64,000 nucleotides of DNA from Clostridia bacterium (lineage in GTDB: Bacteria; Bacillota; Clostridia; Christensenellales; Aristaeellaceae), in NCBI GenBank assembly GCA_017552615.1, contig JAFZPI010000044.1, positions 56,886 to 120,885 of the forward strand, read 5' to 3'. The position numbers and the translations under genes are program-made. The notes beneath the pieces are model-generated. The model saw only the letters and a program-made list of their open reading frames with translations. It was not told the origin of the DNA and did not search any database. Positions 25,216-33,451 of the stretch are shown piece by piece. Every line of letters begins with the position of its first letter. Positions within the stretch are counted from its first letter, which is position 1.

Positions 25216-26571
25216 TTGAGCGAGGTTCGTCCGTCCGTGATGCCCAACAGCATCGAAGCGGAACGTTCTGTTTTGGGCGCCATGCTTCTCGATCCGACCG
25301 CGGTGCTGAAAGCGGCCGAGGAACTGGGGTCTGAAGACTTCTATGACCCCGGACACCGCGAGATCTATGACGCGATGCTCGCGCTTTCCCGCAGCCACCG
25401 TCCGGTCGACATGACCACCGTGGACGCGGAACTGACCCGGCGCGGGAGCCTGGACGGTATCGGTGGGAGCGGCTACCTGGTGGATCTCACGCAGATGGTG
25501 CCCACGACCGCCAACGTCGCGGCCTATATCCAGATCGTCTCGGAGATGAGCACGCGACGCAGGCTGATTGCTGCCTCCGGCGATATCAGCCAGGAGAGCT
25601 ACAGCCAGCACAATTCCCTTCCGGAAACCCTGGCCCACGCGGAGAAAGCCATCTTCGACATCGTGATGAAGCGCTCAAGCAGCGAAGCGCTGATGCCGAT
25701 CCGCGAGGTGCTCTTCAACACATACGCCAACATCGAGGAACTGAGCCGCCTGAACGGCGGGATCTCCGGCGTGCCAAGCGGCTTCCGGGACCTGGACAGC
25801 CTGCTGACCGGCCTCCACCCGGGCGAACTGATCCTCGTCGGCGCGCGCCCCTCCATGGGCAAGACATCGTTTGCCATCAATATCGCGTCCTACGCGGCGC
25901 AGGTCGCGCGGAAGAAAGTGGCCTTCTTCAGCCTGGAAATGCCCCGCGAGCAGATCGCACTCCGCATGCTGTGCTCCCACGCCCGCGTGAACATGCAGCT
26001 CGTGCGCAAGGGCAGCCTTTCCAGCGACGACTGGATCCGTATCTCGAAGGCTATCAATCCGTTGTCCGACGCGCCGATCTATATCGACGACACGGCCGGT
26101 ATCACGCCCTCGCAGTTGCGCTCACGCTGCCGGAGGCTGATGATGGACACCGGACTGGACCTGATCGTCCTGGACTACCTGGGCTTGATGCACGTCGATG
26201 GGCGGGTCGAGAACCGCCAGCTGGAGGTCAGCGAGATCTCCCGCTCGCTCAAGGCCATCGCCCTGGAGCTGAAGGTGCCGCTCATCGCCTGCGCCCAGCT
26301 CTCGCGCGCGGCTGTCAGCCGGGCCGACAAACGCCCGGTGCTCTCGGACCTGCGTGATTCCGGCTCCATCGAACAGGATGCCGACGTCGTGATGTTCCTC
26401 CACCGGGAAGCCTATTACAACGAAGATACCGAAGACAAGAACATAGGCGAGGTCATCGTCTCCAAGCAGCGCAACGGCCCGCTCGGGACCGTGCGGCTGG
26501 CCTGGCTGAGCGAATGCGCCACCTACGCGAACCTCGCGCCCGGCCAGGATGGCGGAGACACGCCCTTCTGA
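25216..26571 (+). CDS. dnaB: Replicative DNA helicase
   Basis: This 451-residue protein starts at TTG behind GGGAGGTGAG. The N-terminal helical domain (1-~105) opens with PNSIEAERSVLGAML. The RecA-like ATPase domain follows, with Walker A GARPSMGKTSF (~208-218), KVAFFSLEMP, Walker B LDLIVLDYLGLM, the SRSLKAIALELKVPLIACAQLSRAAVSR block and the arginine-finger region SDLRDSGSIEQDADVVMFLHRE. It is the hexameric helicase that unwinds DNA ahead of the replication fork. It follows rplI and precedes the yhaM-like gene, all probably from the promoter at 24637. No intein interrupts it. Confidence 0.97.
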   Translation: MSEVRPSVMPNSIEAERSVLGAMLLDPTAVLKAAEELGSEDFYDPGHREIYDAMLALSRSHRPVDMTTVDAELTRRGSLDGIGGSGYLVDLTQMVPTTANVAAYIQIVSEMSTRRRLIAASGDISQESYSQHNSLPETLAHAEKAIFDIVMKRSSSEALMPIREVLFNTYANIEELSRLNGGISGVPSGFRDLDSLLTGLHPGELILVGARPSMGKTSFAINIASYAAQVARKKVAFFSLEMPREQIALRMLCSHARVNMQLVRKGSLSSDDWIRISKAINPLSDAPIYIDDTAGITPSQLRSRCRRLMMDTGLDLIVLDYLGLMHVDGRVENRQLEVSEISRSLKAIALELKVPLIACAQLSRAAVSRADKRPVLSDLRDSGSIEQDADVVMFLHREAYYNEDTEDKNIGEVIVSKQRNGPLGTVRLAWLSECATYANLAPGQDGGDTPF

Positions 26572-26602
26572 TTTTGACGAGACTGAGAGATGATCGAATC
26601 CC

Positions 26603-27589
26603 ATGGAACCCGTAACCGTCAGTAAACTGACACCCGGCATGACTTTCACCGGCGACCTGCTGGTTCGCTCTGTCGAGAGGCGCACCGGCAAGACCGGCAA
26701 GGAATACCTGGACCTGAACCTGTGTGACCGCACGGGCGAAATCAACGCCAAGCTCTGGAACCTGGACGGCCTGCCCGGTCTCCCCGTGGCCAGCGGCGTC
26801 GTCACCGTGGACGCCCTGGTGGAAACCTTCAACGGGCGGATCCAGATGCGGATCAACAAACTGAAACCTGCCACGAGCCCGGACCTGCGCCAGCTAATCC
26901 CTGCCGCTCCGCAGCCCCCGGAGGAAATGCTCCAAAAGATCGAGGAGTCGATCGACTCCTTCCCCACGAAAGAGCTGCGTGACCTGGTGCGGGAACTGTT
27001 GAAGAGCATCGGCGACAAGCTGATGTACTATCCGGCAGCCCAGCGCATGCACCACGCCGAGCGCGGAGGCCTGCTCCACCACATGACCGGCATGCTGGAG
27101 CTCGCGGAATGTGTCTGCCGTTGCTACCCGGGCCTGAACCGGGAGCTGCTTCTGGCCGGTGTCCTGATCCATGACCTCGGCAAGACCTACGAAATGCAGA
27201 GCGACAAACTCGGCAATGTGAACGACTACACCCCGGACGGCATCCTGCTGGGGCACCTGGTCCGCGGAGTCGTGGAGGTCGAGAAAGCCGCCGAGCGCCT
27301 GGGGATCTCCGGCGAGATGGTCCTGCTCCTTGAGCACATGGTCATCAGCCACCACGGAGAACCCGAGTACGGCAGCCCGCGCTATCCGGACTTCCCCGAA
27401 GCCGAGGCCCTGCACTGGATCGACGCCTTCGACGCGAAGATGAACCAGATGCAGTCGATCGTCGAGCGCTTGCCGGTCGGCGCGTTCTCCGAGCGCATCG
27501 CCTTCCTGGACGACCGCCGGATCTATCACGCAGCCTTCACCTCGCCCGAGGCGGAAAAGCCCACAGACGATATCGATTTGCCATCCTGA
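26603..27589 (+). CDS. YhaM-family 3'-5' exoribonuclease (OB fold plus HD domain)
   Basis: This 328-residue protein has an OB-fold at the N-terminus (FTGDLLVRSVERRTGKTGKEYLDLNL and RTGEINAKLWN, 15-85). A metal-dependent HD domain follows, with GLLHHMTGMLELA (His159/160), VLIHDLGK (His190-Asp191) and LEHMVISHHGEPEYGSP. This is the layout of YhaM, a 3'-5' exoribonuclease of Firmicutes that takes part in RNA turnover. The ribosome site is weak. It lies 31 bases after dnaB, so probably on the same transcript, and 26 bases before a lipoprotein gene. Confidence 0.9.
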   Translation: MEPVTVSKLTPGMTFTGDLLVRSVERRTGKTGKEYLDLNLCDRTGEINAKLWNLDGLPGLPVASGVVTVDALVETFNGRIQMRINKLKPATSPDLRQLIPAAPQPPEEMLQKIEESIDSFPTKELRDLVRELLKSIGDKLMYYPAAQRMHHAERGGLLHHMTGMLELAECVCRCYPGLNRELLLAGVLIHDLGKTYEMQSDKLGNVNDYTPDGILLGHLVRGVVEVEKAAERLGISGEMVLLLEHMVISHHGEPEYGSPRYPDFPEAEALHWIDAFDAKMNQMQSIVERLPVGAFSERIAFLDDRRIYHAAFTSPEAEKPTDDIDLPS

Positions 27590-27615
27590 TAACAGGCAGT
27601 ATGGAGGGATCTACC

Positions 27616-28461
27616 ATGAAGAAAGTCATCCTGGCCGTCTTGCTGGCGCTGTGCGCCTTTGTGTTCGCCGCGTGCGGATCCTCGCAGGAGCACTTCGACA
27701 GCCCCGAGAACGCCGACGCCCTCAAGGCGACCGCGCCGGCCCAGAGCGCCACGGCGACGCCCACGCCCTACGTGACGCCCTATGACTACGACACGGGCGA
27801 TTATGACCCCACCCAGGAAGAGGGGATCTCCGGTCTCCCGGACGATGAGGAGGAGCCTGTCGAGGTCATCATCCCGGCGGCCACGCCGGTCTCCGTGAAC
27901 AGTGAGTTCGCGGGCCAGCCTCCGCTGCAGATCGACCCGATCAACAAGCCCACCCCGACGCCCGTCCCGACGGTGGAGTACGCCGAATCGGACTTCACGG
28001 TCTATGACGCCACGCGCCTGCGCATCTCGTTTGAAGCTCCGGCAGGCTGGGATGTGGATGAATCCATCGCCGATTCCTACATCATCACCAATCCGGATGA
28101 ACGGCTAAGCTACAAGCCACAGCTGATGCTGACCGCCCGCGGCGTCTCCAGCAGCTACAACCAGAACGCCCTTCAGCGCGAAGTCAACGCCGTGCTCGAG
28201 GCGCTCAAGAGCGATTACACCAATTTCTCGCCCTCCAGTTTTGGCAGCCGCACCCTGATGAGTGCCAGCGGCGCATACAAGGACTTCACCGCCACGATCA
28301 AGGGCACAGACATCCAGATCTGGGGCCGCGTCCAGGCTGTGTACCACGCGAACTCCAAGACACTCATCGTGCTGCGTCTCACCGCCCCCCTGGAGTACAA
28401 GGCCCTGTACAAGGATACGGTCTATCCCCGTTTCCGCAAGACCCTGAAGTTCACACGCTGA
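27616..28461 (+). CDS. Lipoprotein with Thr/Pro-rich linker, function unknown
   Basis: This protein has 281 residues from the ATG at 27616, which follows GGAGGG. A lipoprotein signal ends at the lipobox FAAC with Cys20. Residues ~40-125 form a low-complexity, acidic linker rich in Thr, Pro and Ala (ATATPTPYVTPYDYDTGDYD, PTPTPVPTVEY), probably crossing the cell wall. The C-terminal ~150 residues are a compact alpha/beta domain (LRISFEAPAGWDVDESIADSYIITNP, then GRVQAVYHANSKTLIVLRLTAP) that resembles the PsbP/DUF1795-like surface fold, though I am not certain. It lies between yhaM and fhs with short gaps. It is one of few clear lipoproteins in the window. Confidence 0.85.
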   Translation: MKKVILAVLLALCAFVFAACGSSQEHFDSPENADALKATAPAQSATATPTPYVTPYDYDTGDYDPTQEEGISGLPDDEEEPVEVIIPAATPVSVNSEFAGQPPLQIDPINKPTPTPVPTVEYAESDFTVYDATRLRISFEAPAGWDVDESIADSYIITNPDERLSYKPQLMLTARGVSSSYNQNALQREVNAVLEALKSDYTNFSPSSFGSRTLMSASGAYKDFTATIKGTDIQIWGRVQAVYHANSKTLIVLRLTAPLEYKALYKDTVYPRFRKTLKFTR

Positions 28462-28479
28462 GACCAGGAGGACGCACGC

Positions 28480-30147
28480 ATGCCCACTGACATCGAGATC
28501 GCACAGTCCTGTACACCCAAGCCCATTACACAGATCGCGGCCAAAGCCGGGATCCCGGAAGAAGCCATCTCCCCCTATGGCCGGATCGTGGCCAAGGTTG
28601 ACCCGCAGGCCCTTTCCAAAGACAAACAGGGCCGCCTGGTTCTGGTCACCGCCATCACCCCCACCCCTGCCGGAGAGGGCAAGACTACGGTCTCCGTGGC
28701 CCTGGCCGACGGCATGACCAAACTCGGCAAGAACGCCATGCTGGCCCTGCGCGAGCCCTCCCTGGGCCCGGTCTTCGGCATGAAGGGCGGCGCGACCGGC
28801 GGCGGCTGGGCGCAGGTCCTCCCGATGGAAGCCATCAACCTGCACTTTACCGGCGACCTCCACGCCATCACAGCGGCGAACAACCTGCTCGCGGCCATGG
28901 TGGACAACCACATCCAGCAGGGGAATCTCCTCGGCATCGATCCCCGCAAGGTCACCTGGCGGCGCTGCCTGGACGTGAACGACCGCCAGCTGCGGCAGAT
29001 CGTCTCCGGCCTCGGCGGCAAGGGCAACGGTATGCCCCGCGAGGACGGTTTCGACATCACCGCGGCCAGCGAGGTTATGGCAGTCTTCTGCCTCGCCTCT
29101 TCCCTGCAGGACCTGAAAGCACGCCTCGCGCGCCTGCAAGTCGCCCGCACCTATGACAACCGCCCCGTCACCGCCGGTGACCTCCACGCGGAAGGCGCGA
29201 TGGCAGCCCTGCTGCGAGATGCCCTGCAGCCCAACCTGGTTCAGACCATTGACGGTACGCCCTGCCTGATCCACGGCGGGCCCTTCGCCAACATCGCCCA
29301 CGGCTGCAACAGCGTCATCGCCACCCGCACGGCCCTGCGGCTCGCGGACTATGTGGTCACCGAGGCCGGTTTCGGCGCGGACCTCGGCGCGGAAAAGTTC
29401 CTGGACATCAAGTGCCGCCAGGCCGGTCTATGGCCCAACGCGGTTGTCCTCGTCGCCACCATCCGGGCTCTCAAGCATCACGGCGGCTGCCCCAAGGATG
29501 GCCTTGGCCAGGAAAACCTCGAAGCCCTGTGCAAGGGCCTCCCCAACCTGGTCCAGCACATCGAAAACCTTCGCAATGTATATCAACTGCCGGTCATTGT
29601 CGCTATCAACCATTTCGTCAGCGACACCGAAGCCGAAATTGCGATGGTCCGTGAAGCCTGCGCCAATGCAGGCGCGCCTTGCGCCTTCTGCGACGGCTGG
29701 GCCAAAGGCGGCGCGGGTGCGACGGAATTGGCAGAACTCGTCTGCAAGACCGTTGATGCCCAGACCGGGAAGAATCCGTCCTTCTGCTATGAAGACTCGG
29801 CTTCCCTCAAGGACAAAATCACCGCCGTGGCGACGAAAATTTACCACGCGGACAGCGTAAACTTCGCCGCGGGTGTGCTCAAACAGCTGGCTGATTTCGA
29901 GGCTGAAGGCTGGGGCAGTGCCCCGGTCTGCATCGCGAAAACGCAATACTCCTTCTCCGATGATCCCAAGAAGCTCGGTGCGCCTTCCGGCTATACCCTG
30001 ACCATCCGCCAGGTGCGCCTCAGCGCCGGCGCAGGCTTCATCGTCGCGTTCGCGGGCGACATCATCGCCATGCCCGGCCTGCCCAAGACCCCGGCCGCGC
30101 TGAACATCGACGTCGCCGATGATGGAAGGATCGTAGGGCTTTTCTAA
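28480..30147 (+). CDS. fhs: Formate-tetrahydrofolate ligase
   Basis: This 555-residue protein is of standard length for the family. The ATP-binding loop [10 protein letters not shown] lies at residues 61-70, followed by the signature [27 protein letters not shown] (~88-114) and [20 protein letters not shown]. It makes 10-formyltetrahydrofolate from formate, ATP and tetrahydrofolate, feeding purine synthesis or, in acetogens, the methyl branch of the Wood-Ljungdahl pathway. No folD or other acetogenic gene is seen, so acetogenesis cannot be claimed. An AGGAGG precedes the ATG. Its stop is followed directly by a heptamer-built inverted repeat ending in a T run. Confidence 0.97.
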   Translation: MPTDIEIAQSCTPKPITQIAAKAGIPEEAISPYGRIVAKVDPQALSKDKQGRLVLVTAITPTPAGEGKTTVSVALADGMTKLGKNAMLALREPSLGPVFGMKGGATGGGWAQVLPMEAINLHFTGDLHAITAANNLLAAMVDNHIQQGNLLGIDPRKVTWRRCLDVNDRQLRQIVSGLGGKGNGMPREDGFDITAASEVMAVFCLASSLQDLKARLARLQVARTYDNRPVTAGDLHAEGAMAALLRDALQPNLVQTIDGTPCLIHGGPFANIAHGCNSVIATRTALRLADYVVTEAGFGADLGAEKFLDIKCRQAGLWPNAVVLVATIRALKHHGGCPKDGLGQENLEALCKGLPNLVQHIENLRNVYQLPVIVAINHFVSDTEAEIAMVREACANAGAPCAFCDGWAKGGAGATELAELVCKTVDAQTGKNPSFCYEDSASLKDKITAVATKIYHADSVNFAAGVLKQLADFEAEGWGSAPVCIAKTQYSFSDDPKKLGAPSGYTLTIRQVRLSAGAGFIVAFAGDIIAMPGLPKTPAALNIDVADDGRIVGLF

Positions 30148-30245
30148 GGCACAGGGCATAAGGCATAGGGCATAGTGAAGAAACACAGAAGCATGCCTTA
30201 TGCCTTTTTCTTATGCCCTATGCCCTGTGCCCTATGCCTTTTTTG
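30148..30245 (+). terminator. Heptamer-repeat inverted structure with T tract (fhs terminator)
   Basis: The left side is built of GGCAYAR-type heptamers (GGCACAGGGCATAAGGCATA, from 30148). The right side carries their complements (TATGCCTTTTTC, then TTATGCCCTATGCCCTGTGC, from 30198), and a run of six T's ends at 30244. Several alternative pairings are possible, so the structure can slide. It lies between fhs and the queT promoter and likely terminates fhs transcription. Confidence 0.6.
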
Positions 30246-30248
30246 CTC

Positions 30249-30277
30249 TTGCCTTCCCTCAACCCATATGTTACAAT
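30249..30277 (+). promoter_or_regulatory. Promoter of queT
   Basis: TTGCCT (30249-30254) and TACAAT (30272-30277) are 17 bases apart. The leader to the GTG at 30332 is only about 48 bases, with no recognisable preQ1 riboswitch fold. Confidence 0.7.
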
Positions 30278-30331
30278 AGCCCTCGCCTGCGACTGTATTC
30301 GCTGTGCAACGAACTGAAAGGGGGCATCTCT

Positions 30332-30859
30332 GTGTTCAAGAGAATGTTCAACACCCGTTCCCTGTGTCTCGGGGGGATCATCGCGGCGCTGTATGTGGCG
30401 CTGACGCTTGCCCTCCGACCGCTGGCTTTCGGCGAACTCGGCTTTGAATGCCGCGTTTCCGAGGCCATGACCCTGCTTCCGGTCATCTTTGTCGAGGCTA
30501 TTCCCGGCCTGACCATCGGCTGCCTGATCTCTAACCTGTTCAGCCCGGTCGGCGTGCTGGACATCGTCCTGGGCACGCTGGCGACCCTGATGGCCTCTGT
30601 CCTGAGCTGGCTGACCCGCAACCTGCGCATCGGCGGCTGGCGGCTCCCGGTTGTCTCCGCCATCTGGCCAGTGCTCTTCAACGGCTACATTGTGGGCGGA
30701 GTCCTCACCGTGGAAGGCTTCTTTGCCAGCTTTCCCCTCGCCTTCCTGGTCATCTCCGTCGGTGAGGCTGTCGCGCTGATCATCGGCCTGCTGGTGTTCC
30801 CCGGGGTCGAGGAAAGCCTTGTCACCATCAGTAAGCGGAACCAGAACACGATGAGATGA
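30332..30859 (+). CDS. queT: QueT-family ECF substrate-binding membrane protein
   Basis: This protein has 175 residues from GTG 30332, seven bases after AAAGGGGG; longer in-frame starts run through the promoter. About five or six hydrophobic helices are visible. The signature FECRVSEAMTLLPVIFVEAIPGLTIGCLISN with a following FSPVGVLDIVLGTLATLMAS is characteristic of QueT. These S-components capture a queuosine precursor (preQ1 or preQ0) for the shared ECF energising module, which is not in this window. It is monocistronic, with its own promoter and a terminator downstream. Confidence 0.88.
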   Translation: MFKRMFNTRSLCLGGIIAALYVALTLALRPLAFGELGFECRVSEAMTLLPVIFVEAIPGLTIGCLISNLFSPVGVLDIVLGTLATLMASVLSWLTRNLRIGGWRLPVVSAIWPVLFNGYIVGGVLTVEGFFASFPLAFLVISVGEAVALIIGLLVFPGVEESLVTISKRNQNTMR

Positions 30860-30883
30860 ATCACAAACCAAACCAATGAAAAT

Positions 30884-30906
30884 GCCGCCGGCAAAGGCGG
30901 CTTTTT
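30884..30906 (+). terminator. Rho-independent terminator after queT
   Basis: GCCGCC (30884-30889), loop GGCAAA, GGCGGC (30896-30901), then TTTTT. Confidence 0.9.
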
Positions 30907-30946
30907 GAAATGTTGATTGCATACCATTGTAATACTGGTTTTGTGC

Positions 30947-31669
30947 TTAATCTCCGTTGCCTTCTGCGGTGAAAAGATCAAAGCAGCGGTCTGTGCAGAC
31001 GCCTTCAAGCCAGAAAGCCATCGCTTTCAGGGCAGCAGCAGATCCCACGCCGTAGACATCGTTCAGGTCCGGCTCCACCTCAGCCCAGGCCTCCTCGAAG
31101 ACATCAAGCTGGTCATAGGCGGTTTCGGGGTCTATCTCAGCCCACTCGTCATAGAGCGCGTAGATGTTCTCGAGCCAAATGTCAACGGCGCGTTCGGCTA
31201 CTTCCGCGATCGCCTTATCCGGCAGGTTCGGCTTGAGCATGAGCGCCGTCAGGTAGCCGGCTTCCTGGTGCCGCCAGCAGTAATCCACCTCGCCCGCCTC
31301 GTCACCGGTACGGCTGCAGCCGGCGGGATAGATCTCCTTCAGTTCTTCCGGGTCGAGGCCGTCGCCCTCCATGGCGCCGGTGACATCATAGTAGAGGAAC
31401 ATCAGCTGTTCCTGCTGTTCGTCGGTCAGCTTGCCGTCCTGTTTGACGCCAATGGTCTTCTGGAAGGCTTTGACGGCTGCCTCGGTCTTCTTGCCGAACT
31501 TCCCGTCCACCACATCATTGAGATACCCGAGATCGGTCAGCCACTCCTGGATTTGTTCTACGTCTTCACCCGAGCTTCCCCGCTTCAGGGTGTCCGCAAG
31601 GGCAGCAAACGGCAGCGCAAGCAGACAAACCGCTACGAACACCGCGATCCAACGCATGGTCCACTTCAT
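30947..31669 (-). CDS. Secreted peptidoglycan-binding-domain protein
   Basis: This protein has 240 residues from the ATG at 31669. The signal peptide MKWTMRWIAVFVAVCLLALPFAALA is followed directly by one PG_binding_1 repeat (LKRGSSGEDVEQIQEWLTDLGYLNDVVDGKFGKK..., ~27-80), a fold that holds proteins to peptidoglycan. The remaining ~150 residues are acidic and helical with several Trp/Tyr and Cys residues (AGCSRTGDEAGEVDYCWRHQEAGYL) and no recognised catalytic motif. It is probably a wall-associated protein of unknown function. It has its own consensus promoter and is convergent with queT. Confidence 0.82.
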   Translation of the reverse strand: MKWTMRWIAVFVAVCLLALPFAALADTLKRGSSGEDVEQIQEWLTDLGYLNDVVDGKFGKKTEAAVKAFQKTIGVKQDGKLTDEQQEQLMFLYYDVTGAMEGDGLDPEELKEIYPAGCSRTGDEAGEVDYCWRHQEAGYLTALMLKPNLPDKAIAEVAERAVDIWLENIYALYDEWAEIDPETAYDQLDVFEEAWAEVEPDLNDVYGVGSAAALKAMAFWLEGVCTDRCFDLFTAEGNGD

Positions 31670-31711
31670 ATCATTCAGCTCCTTCCGGTTGCAGTTTTCT
31701 ATGCTGAGTTG

Positions 31712-31740
31712 ATTATACCACATTCTCAACGGATTGCCAA
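31712..31740 (-). promoter_or_regulatory. Promoter of the peptidoglycan-binding-protein gene
   Basis: On the minus strand TTGGCA (31740-31735) and TATAAT (31717-31712) are 17 bases apart. Confidence 0.8.
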
Positions 31741-31807
31741 CCACAGAACAACTGAAAAACATCCCAGTATTCCTGTCGAATCATCCATCAATGAGCACGT
31801 GTCAGGC

Positions 31808-31835
31808 TTGACTTCCATTCCCTACGTGCTATAAT
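31808..31835 (+). promoter_or_regulatory. Promoter of the double cyclic-nucleotide-binding protein gene
   Basis: TTGACT (31808-31813) and TATAAT (31830-31835) are 16 bases apart, 61 bases upstream of the ATG. Confidence 0.8.
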
Positions 31836-31896
31836 TGGGGTCAAGAGAGACCGATGACAACTTGTTGGGGAAACCCGGCGGAAAGGCGGATGGAAC

Positions 31897-32790
31897 ATGG
31901 CAGAGATTCAATACAAACAGGGCGATGTAGTCTACCGTGAAGGAGACAGAGGCGAGGTCTTCTATCGCGTGCTCGAAGGCGCGGTCGATGTTGTCGTGGA
32001 CTGGGGCAAGGACAGCGCCACCACGCTGACGACCCTTCTTCCCGGACAATTCTTCGGCGAGATGTCCGCGATGGGCGGTTATCGCCGGAGCGCCACCGTT
32101 GTGGCCGCCGCGGATGACACCAAGCTCATGGAGCTCAACAAGAAGGACATGGATGCCATGTTCAGAGAAAACCCGGATACGATCCTGGATCTGATGAAAT
32201 ATCTCGGCGGCCGTATCCGCACCCTCTCCCATGACACCGAGCAGGCACGAAATGTGCTCGAGGAAATGAAGGCTTCGGATGGCAAGCCCTGCAGCGAAAG
32301 CTTCAGGGACAAGGCCCGGCAAGTCGTCCTTTACTACCACAGCCCGGACCGCCAAATGAAAAAGCCAAGTGTGGAAGCCAAGGAAGAAAAAGCCCACCCG
32401 GAAGGACTCTCCGGACGGGTCTCGGCTTACAGCGCGGGCACCATTCTCTACAAAGAAGGTGAACCCGGCCGCTGCATGTACGATATTCACTGGGGCCGTG
32501 TCGGCATCTTCTCCGCGTACGGCACTTCCGACCAGCGGAAGCTCACGGAACTCTCGGTCAATCAGTTCTTCGGTGAAATGGGCATGCTGTGCGGTGATCC
32601 GAGGAGCGCCACCGCTGTGATCCTCGACAACGACACCACCGTGGAGAGCATCTATCCGGAAGACATGCGCGAACTGTTCGAAAAGAACCCGCCCAAGGTA
32701 TGGATGGTCTTCGAGCATATTGCCCTGCGGCTGCGGCACCTCACCGATGAGTATGCCGGGATCTGCCGGGAGATCTGTGAACGGCAGTAA
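31897..32790 (+). CDS. Protein with two cyclic-nucleotide-binding domains and no output domain
   Basis: This protein has 297 residues. Domain 1 spans ~1-120 with VVYREGDRGEVFYRVLEGAVDV and the phosphate-binding cassette FFGEMSAMGGYRRSATVV. Domain 2 spans ~165-290 with GTILYKEGEPGRCMYDIHWGRV and FFGEMGMLCGDPRSATAV. Both cassettes keep the Glu and the Arg needed to hold the ribose and phosphate of a cyclic nucleotide. There is no helix-turn-helix, kinase or channel segment, so this is not a Crp/Fnr regulator. A ~45-residue charged linker joins the domains. It stands alone behind its own promoter, with ogt convergent. It may act through a protein partner, but that is inference. Confidence 0.85.
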   Translation: MAEIQYKQGDVVYREGDRGEVFYRVLEGAVDVVVDWGKDSATTLTTLLPGQFFGEMSAMGGYRRSATVVAAADDTKLMELNKKDMDAMFRENPDTILDLMKYLGGRIRTLSHDTEQARNVLEEMKASDGKPCSESFRDKARQVVLYYHSPDRQMKKPSVEAKEEKAHPEGLSGRVSAYSAGTILYKEGEPGRCMYDIHWGRVGIFSAYGTSDQRKLTELSVNQFFGEMGMLCGDPRSATAVILDNDTTVESIYPEDMRELFEKNPPKVWMVFEHIALRLRHLTDEYAGICREICERQ

Positions 32791-32803
32791 CCGAATGAAA
32801 GAA

Positions 32804-33304
32804 TCACCACATGTCCGCCTGCTCCAGCGCCAGCAGGCGGGCTTTTCTGTCCGTTCCGCCCGCATACCCCGTCAGGCTACCATTCGTCCCGACCACCCGG
32901 TGGCAAGGAATGATCAGTGAAATCGGATTGTGACCCACCGCTCCGCCGACAGCCTGCGCAGACATTTTCGGCACGCCCATCCGCGATGCAACACGCCCCG
33001 CGATCTCCCCATAGGTCATGGTCTGCCCATACGGAATCATGAGCATGATTTCCGCAACCATCCTGCGGAATTCCGTTGTCCTCAAATACAGTTTCGGTGT
33101 AAAGCCGGGTTCTTTTCCGCGGAAATACACATCCAGCCAATGCTTTGTCTTCTCAAGAACCGGAAGCATGCCTTCTTTGTGTTCCGGAGAAAGTGTATCA
33201 GCGTAATACTTCTGCCCCTCAAGCCAAAGCCCGATCAGGGCTTCCCCGTCACTGGCCAGGGTCATTCTGCCCAAAGGCGAATCATAGTGCTGTATCCAAT
33301 CCAT
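32804..33304 (-). CDS. ogt: Methylated-DNA-protein-cysteine methyltransferase
   Basis: This protein has 166 residues from the ATG at 33304. The active-site motif IIPCHRV (Cys134) is preceded by the helix-turn-helix region YGQTMTYGEIAGRVASRMG and VGGAVGHNPISL, as in Ogt/AGT proteins. It repairs O6-alkylguanine in DNA by transferring the alkyl group to its own cysteine. The upstream in-frame extension (to 33358) lacks conservation and a ribosome site. It is a single gene between convergent and divergent neighbours. Confidence 0.93.
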   Translation of the reverse strand: MDWIQHYDSPLGRMTLASDGEALIGLWLEGQKYYADTLSPEHKEGMLPVLEKTKHWLDVYFRGKEPGFTPKLYLRTTEFRRMVAEIMLMIPYGQTMTYGEIAGRVASRMGVPKMSAQAVGGAVGHNPISLIIPCHRVVGTNGSLTGYAGGTDRKARLLALEQADMW

Positions 33305-33451
33305 TCGGTGGTTCCTGCCTTTCGGGTGAATCATATCACAGTGGTATGTGTAACGCAAGATTCATGGGAGCCTGAACAAATGCATTTGGCAGGAAGTTTT
33401 GTCTGAATGGCGAATAGAAATTTCATGAAACACACAATCGGAGGCCCGACG

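Noticed and set aside
30148-30245. A CRISPR array made of the GGCATA heptamers
   Set aside because: The units are seven bases, contiguous, without spacers of constant length, and no cas genes are present.
30278-30331. A preQ1 riboswitch before queT
   Set aside because: The leader is only ~50 bases. No preQ1-I pseudoknot pattern or class II/III fold could be seen.
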